Positions 6,070 to 12,592 of a DNA stretch of 17,186 nt are shown here, one piece after another (the stretch's first letter is position 1; each line of letters begins with the position of its first letter). The stretch comes from Haemophilus sp. (GTDB lineage Bacteria; Pseudomonadota; Gammaproteobacteria; Enterobacterales; Pasteurellaceae). The DNA is taken from NCBI GenBank assembly GCA_019423005.1, contig JAHZCF010000022.1:1-17186 (forward strand), written 5' to 3'. The notes below the pieces were generated by a model that was not told where the DNA came from, did no database searches, and saw only the letters and a list, made by a program, of their open reading frames with translations. The translations under genes and the position numbers were made by a program.

Positions 6070-6110
6070 AAAAAAGACCGCACCTGAATGGATAAAATCA
6101 AAGTGCGGTC
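6070..6110 (-). terminator. Terminator of the torY-torZ operon with one eroded uptake sequence
   Basis: GACCGCAC (6076-6083) pairs perfectly with GTGCGGTC (6103-6110) around a 19-base loop, followed on the minus strand by six T (6070-6075). Only the right arm is a perfect uptake sequence (6101-6109); the left arm reads ACCGCACCT. The + strand also has a T-run just beyond. Confidence 0.75.
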
Positions 6111-6124
6111 GTTTTTTATTGGTT

Positions 6125-8602
6125 TTACACAGCGTGTTTAGGCTGTTTGAATACCGTCACTTCAGGTGCTTTGCCGGTAAATTTTTCAACCTGAACAATA
6201 CAGGTATTTGGTGAGTTACCTTGTGCAAGTTTTGATGTACCTTCATCGCGTGTTAATACATTCGGGCAACCATTTTTACACAACGGTTTTTCACTTTCAC
6301 CTAAATCCATTGGGTCATACCATGCACCTTCATGAAGAGCAACAGTACCTTTGATGATATTTTCTGTCACAATCGCACCAGCAAGCACTTGACCGCGTTT
6401 GCTATGAACACGAACAATATCACCGTCTTTAATACCGCGAGCAGCCGCATCTTCAGGATGAATCATCACAGGCTCACGATCGTTTATCGCATATTTTTGA
6501 CGTAATGAAGTATGCGCCAATTGGCTGTGTAAACGATAGTAAGGATGTGGCGTTACTAAAGCTAACGGATATTCTTCTGTCACATTACCCGCAAATTCTT
6601 CTGGCTCCATCCAGCTTGGGTGACCTTTACAGTCGTTATAATGCATTTTCTCAATAACATCAGAGAAAATCTCAATTTTACCTGACGGCGTGCCAAGCGG
6701 ATTGAGTAATGGATCTTCACGGAATTCACCATAACGTACCCATTTCTTCGCGGCTTCTCCCGCTTCAAAGCTTAACGGTTTATTTTCTGCCCAAAATTTA
6801 TCAAAACGAGGCATTGCAACACGGTTTGCACGTGCGGCAGTAAAGGCTGCATTGTAGAATTCTTCCAGCCATTCCATTTCCGTTTTACCTTCAGTGTATT
6901 GTTCTTCCACACCTGCTCGTTTTGCGAGTTCAACGAAAATATCGTAGTCATTTTTCGCTTCAAATTGTGGCGGAACCACTTGTTTCATCGGGTAAATGCT
7001 CATCATGGAGTAGTCACCCGCCATGGTTAAGTCATTACGTTCATAACTGGTAGTTGCGGGCAATACAATATCTGCCATGCGCGCAGTTGGTGTCCAGTTC
7101 ACTTCATTCACAATCACCACTTCCGGTTGTTGGAAAGCTTTCACTAAGGTATTGGTATCTTGATGGTGAACAAACGGATTACCGCCTGCCCAATATACTG
7201 CTTTGATATTTGGGTAAGTAATTTCAGTACCGTTATACTGGATAGTTTTACCCGGATTGAGTAATACATCAGCAATACGTGCCAATGGGAAAGCTGATTT
7301 AGACGTATCATCTAACCAAGTTTGCGCTCCTGGTTTACTTGATGGGGTAGCTGTAATAGAGCCAATAATACCGCCTGTCGCTGTTGGTACCCCGCCATTT
7401 GAATAATGATAACTCAAACCAAAGCCACCGCCAGGCAAACCAATTTGCCCTAACATAGATGCAAGAGTGACTAACATCCAGTGGCTTTGTTCACCATGGC
7501 GTTGGCGTTGCATACCCCAACCGCCCATTAACATGGTACGTTTGGTGGAGAAATCTGCTGCAAGTTGCTTAATGGTTTCTGCTGGCACACCACAAATTTT
7601 TGCCGCCCATTCTGCCGTTTTTGGTTGACCATCTGTTTTACCTAATAAATATTCCTCAAATTTAGCGTAACCTGACGTATATTTTTTCAAGAAATCTTTA
7701 TCGTGTTTGCCTTGTTCAACTAAAGTATGCGCAATACCAAGCATTAATGGTACATCCGTTGCTGTATTTATTGGAATCCATTCTGCATTTAGCATTTGGC
7801 AGGTTTCACTTTTTTGTGGGTCGATACAAATTATTCGTTTGCCCGTAGCTTGGAATTTTTTGAAATATTCAATCCCTTTTTGGTCGGTAGACATCCATGC
7901 AATACGCATAGTAGTGAGCGGATTAGCTGACCAAAGCACGATAATATCACTATTTTCCAACACAGATTCCCAGCTGGTTTGTTGTTCATAGACTTCGATA
8001 GTGCCGAGCACATGTGGCATAATTACTTGCGCCGCACCCGTAGAATAATCCCCTTTGTGTCCCACAAAACCACCAGTGGCATTCATATAACGACGCAACA
8101 AAGTACGAGAGGCATGTAGTGAACCGCAGCTAAACCATCCGTAAGAACCAGCAAAAATGCCTGTTGAACCATATTTTTCGCGCACGCGTTTAAGTTGGTT
8201 GTGTACTAGATCCAAGGCCTGATCCCAAGAAACGCGTACCCACTCATCACGCCCCCGCATTGTGGTATCACTTTTTCCTGGGTTAGCTAAAAAGCCTTTA
8301 CGCACCATTGGATATTTCACGCGAGTTTCACTGTATAGCTGATCGGCAACAACAGTTTGTAATTCATTCGGTACAGCAGGCTCAATAGCAGGACCGGATT
8401 TCACGACCTTACCATCTTCCACAACCACACCAAGCGGTCCCCAGTGAGCCGCAGTAACTACTGTTTTCATTTCAGCTTCTTTTGCTACCGCACTTTTTGA
8501 TACAACGCCCACCATACCACCAGAAAGGGCACTGCCTGCCACACCTAAAGATGTTTTTTTCAGAAAATCACGACGTTGTTCATTTACGTTATTCTTTTTC
8601 AT
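6125..8602 (-). CDS. torZ: TorZ/MtsZ-type molybdenum S-/N-oxide reductase, periplasmic
   Basis: The 825-aa protein belongs to the DMSO reductase family with a bis-MGD molybdenum cofactor, in the TorA/TorZ/BisC branch. These enzymes reduce trimethylamine N-oxide, DMSO or methionine/biotin sulfoxide in the periplasm as a terminal electron acceptor step. The H. influenzae homologue (HI0643, MtsZ) has been linked to methionine sulfoxide reduction. The N-terminus has a twin-arginine signal (RRDFLKK at 10-16) with a likely cleavage site after AVA (Ala40). Ser158 in SYGWFS is the expected Mo ligand. No N-terminal Fe-S cysteine motif is present, as in this branch. The start follows GAGGCTGA, a good ribosome binding site, 28 bp after torY, so the two are one operon. 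No torD-like chaperone gene or torSTR regulator lies in the window. Substrate choice among S- and N-oxides cannot be read from the sequence. Confidence 0.93.
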   Translation of the reverse strand: MKKNNVNEQRRDFLKKTSLGVAGSALSGGMVGVVSKSAVAKEAEMKTVVTAAHWGPLGVVVEDGKVVKSGPAIEPAVPNELQTVVADQLYSETRVKYPMVRKGFLANPGKSDTTMRGRDEWVRVSWDQALDLVHNQLKRVREKYGSTGIFAGSYGWFSCGSLHASRTLLRRYMNATGGFVGHKGDYSTGAAQVIMPHVLGTIEVYEQQTSWESVLENSDIIVLWSANPLTTMRIAWMSTDQKGIEYFKKFQATGKRIICIDPQKSETCQMLNAEWIPINTATDVPLMLGIAHTLVEQGKHDKDFLKKYTSGYAKFEEYLLGKTDGQPKTAEWAAKICGVPAETIKQLAADFSTKRTMLMGGWGMQRQRHGEQSHWMLVTLASMLGQIGLPGGGFGLSYHYSNGGVPTATGGIIGSITATPSSKPGAQTWLDDTSKSAFPLARIADVLLNPGKTIQYNGTEITYPNIKAVYWAGGNPFVHHQDTNTLVKAFQQPEVVIVNEVNWTPTARMADIVLPATTSYERNDLTMAGDYSMMSIYPMKQVVPPQFEAKNDYDIFVELAKRAGVEEQYTEGKTEMEWLEEFYNAAFTAARANRVAMPRFDKFWAENKPLSFEAGEAAKKWVRYGEFREDPLLNPLGTPSGKIEIFSDVIEKMHYNDCKGHPSWMEPEEFAGNVTEEYPLALVTPHPYYRLHSQLAHTSLRQKYAINDREPVMIHPEDAAARGIKDGDIVRVHSKRGQVLAGAIVTENIIKGTVALHEGAWYDPMDLGESEKPLCKNGCPNVLTRDEGTSKLAQGNSPNTCIVQVEKFTGKAPEVTVFKQPKHAV
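8487..8495 (-). repeat. DNA uptake sequence inside torZ
   Basis: Perfect AAGTGCGGT on the minus strand, followed by the typical W-rich flank on only one side. In the reading frame it encodes Lys-Ser-Ala-Val at residues 36-39, at the end of the Tat signal peptide. Confidence 0.9.
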
Positions 8603-8630
8603 TTCAGCCTCGTTTTAGATAGTTAATTCA

Positions 8631-9731
8631 TTATTGTTTTGCCATATCTTTGGCGTTGCGTTGCAGATAGATAGTTAATGCACGTACTTCATCTTTGTTC
8701 ATTGATGTACGGTCTTTCATAGAATTCACCACACCAATCCATTGGTTAGCGGTGTAATGATCTGCACCAATTGCTGCGTGACAACCACTACATTGAGTTT
8801 GATTTAACTGATTGCCATATTGATTAAGTGCGGTCAGATCTGATGACATTTTTTCTTTTGCGACATTCACCGCAACATTGATTTCTTTCCACTCAGAATC
8901 CGTTACTGCATCATGTACTGTTTTTACGACTTGAACATGGTTACGTGCATCTTCATCCAATAAAGCAAGCGTGATGCGTTTACCTAATTCTTGATAAACA
9001 ACGGCTTCAGCCCCCACTTGTTGCCAACCATGTAAGGTACCTTGAACTTGATCGCCATTTACTTTCCATTGCATTAATTCTGCATAAGGCATGAGGCGAA
9101 CCTCATTTCCTTTATCATTGGTCGCTTTCACCATTTCAGTAGCGAAAATAGCAGAACCATCTGAGATTGAGCCACCTTTTGCTTCAGAGGATTTTTGCGC
9201 ATTTTGATCGCCATGCACTTCAGGAAGGAAGTGAACAATTCCTTTATGGCAATCAATACAGGTTTGGCCATTTGTTTGGGCATCTGTATGGGTTTGTTTT
9301 GCTAATTTAGTTTGTTTTGAAAGCTCCATTGCATCAAAACTGTGGCAGCTACGACAGGTTTCTGAATCGTTGGCTTTCATATCATTCCATACCATTTGAG
9401 CAAGCTCTGCACGGTGGGCTTCATATTTTTCTTTATTTTCAATCTTACCTTGTGCTTCATACCACAAGTCTTTTAAAGCAATAAATTTAGCTTTGACATA
9501 ATGCCAACCTTCTTTTGGAATATGACAGTCTGAACATTGTGCTCGCACGCCTTTTGCATTAGCAAAGTGACTAGAACCTTCCCATTCCTCTTTTGGATAG
9601 CTCATTGAATGACAACTGACGCAAAACTCCGGTGAACTTGTTTTATACATAACCCACTGTGTTCCCCATAATGCCACAGCGCCGACACCCGCCAAGCAAA
9701 GTGTGGTGACGATTTTCTTCATTTTTGACAT
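8631..9731 (-). CDS. torY: TorY/TorC-type membrane-anchored pentahaem c-type cytochrome
   Basis: The 366-aa NapC/NirT-family quinol dehydrogenase takes electrons from menaquinol and passes them to the periplasmic reductase TorZ. It has one N-terminal membrane anchor (about 7-29) and five CXXCH haem sites, at Cys37, 66, 126, 158 and 314. The first four make up the NapC-like domain and the fifth lies in the C-terminal extension that defines TorC/TorY. The length is close to E. coli TorY/TorC. The ATG at 9731 (MSKMKK) is chosen because GGAG sits 5 bases upstream; an in-frame GTG two codons earlier overlaps that ribosome binding site and cannot use it. It is the first gene of the torY-torZ operon, behind an FNR-type promoter. 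Confidence 0.93.
   Translation of the reverse strand: MSKMKKIVTTLCLAGVGAVALWGTQWVMYKTSSPEFCVSCHSMSYPKEEWEGSSHFANAKGVRAQCSDCHIPKEGWHYVKAKFIALKDLWYEAQGKIENKEKYEAHRAELAQMVWNDMKANDSETCRSCHSFDAMELSKQTKLAKQTHTDAQTNGQTCIDCHKGIVHFLPEVHGDQNAQKSSEAKGGSISDGSAIFATEMVKATNDKGNEVRLMPYAELMQWKVNGDQVQGTLHGWQQVGAEAVVYQELGKRITLALLDEDARNHVQVVKTVHDAVTDSEWKEINVAVNVAKEKMSSDLTALNQYGNQLNQTQCSGCHAAIGADHYTANQWIGVVNSMKDRTSMNKDEVRALTIYLQRNAKDMAKQ
8825..8833 (+). repeat. DNA uptake sequence inside torY
   Basis: Perfect AAGTGCGGT on the + strand, within the 3' part of the torY coding sequence. Confidence 0.9.
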
Positions 9732-9786
9732 AGGCACTCCAACTATACAAACGACAAAAAAACATAACTACAAATAAGTATTATGG

Positions 9787-9828
9787 ATTGTAGGCATATA
9801 GTGAGGAAGAAACTATGATCTTGCTCAA
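9787..9828 (-). promoter_or_regulatory. Candidate class II FNR-dependent promoter of torY-torZ
   Basis: On the minus strand TTGAGCAAGATCAT (9815-9828) matches the FNR consensus TTGAT-N4-ATCAA at 8 of 10 positions. The hexamer TACAAT (9787-9792) is one mismatch from the -10 consensus. The gap between them is 22 bp, which places the FNR box at -41.5, the standard activating position. The expected start near 9780 leaves a leader of about 50 bases. Anaerobic activation fits an S-/N-oxide respiratory operon. Confidence 0.6.
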
Positions 9829-9851
9829 TAAAAGGTTAAACACTCATGAGA

Positions 9852-9889
9852 TAAAAATAAAAAAACATTATATAAATCAATATATAATG
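9852..9889 (-). terminator. AT-rich terminator downstream of pldB
   Basis: CATTATATA (9866-9874) and TATATAATG (9881-9889) form a 9-bp stem with a 6-base loop. On the minus strand the hairpin is followed by seven T and then ATTTTT. The stem is GC-poor but the U-tract is long. It lies 28 bp after the pldB stop codon and separates it from the FNR promoter. Confidence 0.65.
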
Positions 9890-9916
9890 CTTTATATTTA
9901 ATCTAATTAGGAAAAT

Positions 9917-10852
9917 TTAAGAATGAAGAAATTGATTCACGCGTTCAAGCACGGCTTTTCTCACGTTATCTTTTTCAAAAAGAATTTCATGTTTTGCTTG
10001 AGGTACAAGCATGAATTCTGCATGCGGAAAAAGTACGGTCAATTTTTCAAGGTTTTTGTTATCTACAATTTTTTCCTTTTCCGCTTGTAAAATAAGTACA
10101 GGTGTTTCCACTCTTGGAATGATTTTAGGGAGCGCTTTTATTGCATTTAAACACAAATGTACCCAACGGAAAGTCGGGCCACCTAAGTGAATAGCAGCGC
10201 GTTTTCGATTAACTCGGTTCATCCATTTCATTCGCGTTTTAGAATGGCTAAGTTCATTAAGGTTTAAATCTGCCGGTTTGTAATGTCCTTTGCCAAAAAC
10301 ATAACGATGACCTTGACCAAATGCCATCATCGTTGCAATGATGACTTCATCTCGTAACGGATGTTTCATGGGAACGCCAAAGAAAGGCGAAGAAAGCACA
10401 GCCTTTTTAATATGATGATCGTAATTGGCTAGATAATAGGTGGAAATCAAAGCTCCTAGGGAGTGGGCGAGAATATATTGCGCTTGATAAGCATAAAGTG
10501 CGGTCGTTTTTTCAATGATTTTTGCCATATCATCGGTATAAAAACGAAACTCATCTAAATGCCCTTTTTGAGGAATAATACGCTGTGAATAGCCTTGTCC
10601 TCGATGATCGAAAAGCAAAACATCATAACCTTGTTGGTAAAAATCATAAGCCAACTCAGTCCATTTGAGCATATTTTCTGCTCGACCATTCACCAAAATC
10701 ATCAATTTTCTGACCGCACTTTCAGGCTGAACCAAATGACGATAAGCCAATTTGATATTTCGTTCGCCAGAAAGATATTGCGTCGGAAATTGCTCAAAAA
10801 AAGGCAATAACTCCGCAAGAGCAAATTGATGAAAATGAGGTTCTCTGATCAT
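9917..10852 (-). CDS. pldB: Alpha/beta hydrolase, lysophospholipase L2 (PldB) type
   Basis: The 311-aa serine hydrolase has the alpha/beta fold. The nucleophile elbow is AHSLG (Ser131), an early DHRGQGYS motif (82-89) forms the oxyanion-side loop, and the rest of the triad is probably Asp264 (EKIVDN) and His288 (QAKHEI). This layout is that of PldB/monoacylglycerol lipase-like proteins, which in E. coli cleave lysophospholipids at the inner membrane. No signal peptide is seen. Its ATG overlaps the stop of the upstream 142-aa membrane protein gene (ATGA), so the two are translationally coupled. From memory, H. influenzae has the same order of torY, this gene and asd. The exact lipid substrate is not known from sequence. 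Confidence 0.82.
   Translation of the reverse strand: MIREPHFHQFALAELLPFFEQFPTQYLSGERNIKLAYRHLVQPESAVRKLMILVNGRAENMLKWTELAYDFYQQGYDVLLFDHRGQGYSQRIIPQKGHLDEFRFYTDDMAKIIEKTTALYAYQAQYILAHSLGALISTYYLANYDHHIKKAVLSSPFFGVPMKHPLRDEVIIATMMAFGQGHRYVFGKGHYKPADLNLNELSHSKTRMKWMNRVNRKRAAIHLGGPTFRWVHLCLNAIKALPKIIPRVETPVLILQAEKEKIVDNKNLEKLTVLFPHAEFMLVPQAKHEILFEKDNVRKAVLERVNQFLHS
10496..10504 (+). repeat. DNA uptake sequence inside pldB
   Basis: Perfect AAGTGCGGT on the + strand, followed by a T-rich flank as in the extended uptake consensus. Confidence 0.9.
10713..10721 (-). repeat. DNA uptake sequence inside pldB
   Basis: Perfect AAGTGCGGT on the minus strand, about 210 bp from and inverted relative to the copy at 10496. 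The arms are too distant to act as a terminator. Confidence 0.9.
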
Positions 10853-11277
10853 AATTTTTTAACAAAAAATAGTGTAGGGATAGAGATAACAGATATGACA
10901 ATATAAGGTATTTTTAATTCGATCCAAGCATAGTGAAATAAGCTTGAAAGCTCAAGTGTATTTCCTAAATAAGTACTATCAAAGGTGATAAAAACTGAAC
11001 CCAATAGCCATAAAAGCCCAAGCCACAAACAACCGATAATAAAGCAAGGTAATTTCTTAGAAATAATAAAAGGAAACAATGCTAAAAATGCAACAATTAT
11101 CGTTGTAAATAATATATTAAACATATATTCACAACGCGCTTCATACAAAAAATCACCCGTGTAATTTTGGCATGTTGTTACAAAGGTTTCAGGATAACCA
11201 AGGCGTGAAACAAACCAACATTGCAAAACAAATGTCATTAAAGAAATTGTAATAAAAACAAAGATAGATCGTAGCAT
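10849..11277 (-). CDS. Four-helix integral membrane protein, unrecognised
   Basis: The 142-aa protein has four hydrophobic segments at about 4-24, 55-75, 80-98 and 120-138. The loop between helices 1 and 2 (about 25-53) contains two Cys (in TTCQN and EARCEY) that would face the periplasm if the N-terminus is inside, and could form a disulfide. Its stop overlaps the pldB start by four bases (ATGA), which implies coupled translation and possibly a shared membrane role. The ribosome binding site is weak (AAAAAGAT). Only about 20 bp separate its start from the asd terminator hairpin, so its promoter must overlap that terminator or transcription must read through from asd. The family is not recognised. 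Confidence 0.7.
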   Translation of the reverse strand: MLRSIFVFITISLMTFVLQCWFVSRLGYPETFVTTCQNYTGDFLYEARCEYMFNILFTTIIVAFLALFPFIISKKLPCFIIGCLWLGLLWLLGSVFITFDSTYLGNTLELSSLFHYAWIELKIPYIVISVISIPTLFFVKKL

Positions 11278-11297
11278 ATTATCTTTTTTAGTAATGA

Positions 11298-11322
11298 AAA
11301 GGGCGTAGTAAATACGCCCTTT
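11298..11322 (-). terminator. Intrinsic terminator of asd
   Basis: AAAGGGCGTA (11298-11307) and TACGCCCTTT (11313-11322) form a perfect 10-bp stem around a 5-base loop, 16 bp after the asd stop codon. The U-tract after the stem on the minus strand is short (TTTTC), so some readthrough is likely. Confidence 0.75.
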
Positions 11323-11338
11323 GTAGTGAAAGTAAAAC

Positions 11339-12454
11339 TTATGCCACCAATTGTTTTAAGATACGGCGAACTGGCTCTGCAGCACCCCATAATAATTGGT
11401 CACCTACAGTGAATGCCGCTAAGTATTCCGGACCCATTGCCAATTTACGTAAACGACCAACCGGTACGCTTAATGTACCTGTTACTTTAGCTGGAGTTAA
11501 TTCACGTAATGTGGTTTCTTTGTCATTTGGAATTACTTTAACCCATTCATTATGTGATGCAATAATTTGTTCGATTTCTTCTAATGGTAAGTCTTTTTTC
11601 ATTTTGATGGTGAACGCTTGGCTGTGGCAACGTAATGCACCAATACGTACACATAGACCATCAACAGGAATTGGGTTGTCACTTAAACCTAAGATTTTGT
11701 TGGTTTCTGCATAGCCTTTCCATTCTTCTTTAGTTTGTCCAGTTTCAGGAAGAAGTTTGTCAATCCAAGGGATTAAGCTACCACCTAATGCTGTACCGAA
11801 GTTATCCGTTGGGAAGCTATCAGAACGCATTTCTGCTGTCACTTTACGTTCAATATCTAAAATTGATGAAGCGGGGTCTTTTAATTCGCTTGAAACCGCT
11901 TGCTCTAACAAGCCCATTTGTGAAATCAATTCACGCATATTTTTTGCGCCCGCACCTGAAGCCGCTTGGTAAGTTGCGACAGATACCCATTCCACTAAAT
12001 CTTTTTCAAATAAACCACCGATAGCCATTAACATTAAGCTCACGGTACAGTTACCACCCACGAAAGTTTTAATGCCTTTTTTCAAGCCTTCAGAAATCAC
12101 GTGTTGGTTTACCGGATCAAGCACGATAATTGCATCATCTTTCATACGTAGCGCAGAAGCGGCATCAACCCAATATCCGTCCCAACCTGTTGCTTTTAAT
12201 TTTGGATAAACTTCATTGGTATAGTCGCCACCTTGGCAGGTTACGATAATGTCTAATTTTTTAAGTTCTTCAATGTCGAATGCATTTTTAAGTTCACCCG
12301 CCTCTTTTCCTGCAAATACAGGGGCTTTTTGACCTGCTTGAGAAGTGGTGAAGAAAACTGGATTAATATTGGCAAAATCTTGCTCTTGCACCATACGATC
12401 CATTAATACGGAACCGACCATTCCGCGCCAACCAATAAAACCGACGTTTTTCAT
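11339..12454 (-). CDS. asd: Aspartate-semialdehyde dehydrogenase
   Basis: The 371-aa enzyme reduces L-aspartyl-4-phosphate to aspartate 4-semialdehyde with NADPH, the second step of the aspartate pathway to lysine, diaminopimelate, threonine and methionine. The N-terminal nucleotide-binding motif GWRGMVGS (8-15) and catalytic Cys136 in FVGGNCTVS are present, and the length equals the structurally studied H. influenzae enzyme. AAGGAA 8 bases before the ATG supports the start. The gene appears monocistronic: the N-glycosyltransferase terminator lies upstream and its own terminator downstream. I see no lysine riboswitch in the leader of about 110 bp. Confidence 0.97.
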   Translation of the reverse strand: MKNVGFIGWRGMVGSVLMDRMVQEQDFANINPVFFTTSQAGQKAPVFAGKEAGELKNAFDIEELKKLDIIVTCQGGDYTNEVYPKLKATGWDGYWVDAASALRMKDDAIIVLDPVNQHVISEGLKKGIKTFVGGNCTVSLMLMAIGGLFEKDLVEWVSVATYQAASGAGAKNMRELISQMGLLEQAVSSELKDPASSILDIERKVTAEMRSDSFPTDNFGTALGGSLIPWIDKLLPETGQTKEEWKGYAETNKILGLSDNPIPVDGLCVRIGALRCHSQAFTIKMKKDLPLEEIEQIIASHNEWVKVIPNDKETTLRELTPAKVTGTLSVPVGRLRKLAMGPEYLAAFTVGDQLLWGAAEPVRRILKQLVA

Positions 12455-12561
12455 GAATTTTTCCTTATTTTATGTTGTGTTGAATGGGTCTATTAATTAC
12501 AGGCTTTACGCTATAAAATCAAGCTTTTTTAGAAAAAATGAGGCTTTGTTTAATTTTTCTC

Positions 12562-12587
12562 AATAAAAAATCCCCTTTCGGGGATTT
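12562..12587 (-). terminator. Terminator of the rimO-ngt operon
   Basis: AAATCCCC (12568-12575) and GGGGATTT (12580-12587) form an 8-bp stem with a TTTC tetraloop, followed on the minus strand by a TTTTTTATTG tract. It lies directly after the stop codon of the glycosyltransferase gene. Confidence 0.85.
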
Positions 12588-12592
12588 ATTGA

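Noticed and set aside
9866..9889. Second FNR-like box (TTGATTTATATAAT) upstream of torY
   Set aside because: The right half matches poorly, and the bases form the stem of the pldB terminator. The box at 9815-9828 fits much better in match and spacing.
10021..10050. Additional uptake sequence near 10033 (AAGTACGGT)
   Set aside because: It has one mismatch in the nine-base core and was not counted.
12455..12567. Lysine riboswitch ahead of asd
   Set aside because: The available leader is about 110 bp, with no sign of the conserved multi-helix core, and a terminator for the upstream gene occupies its far end.
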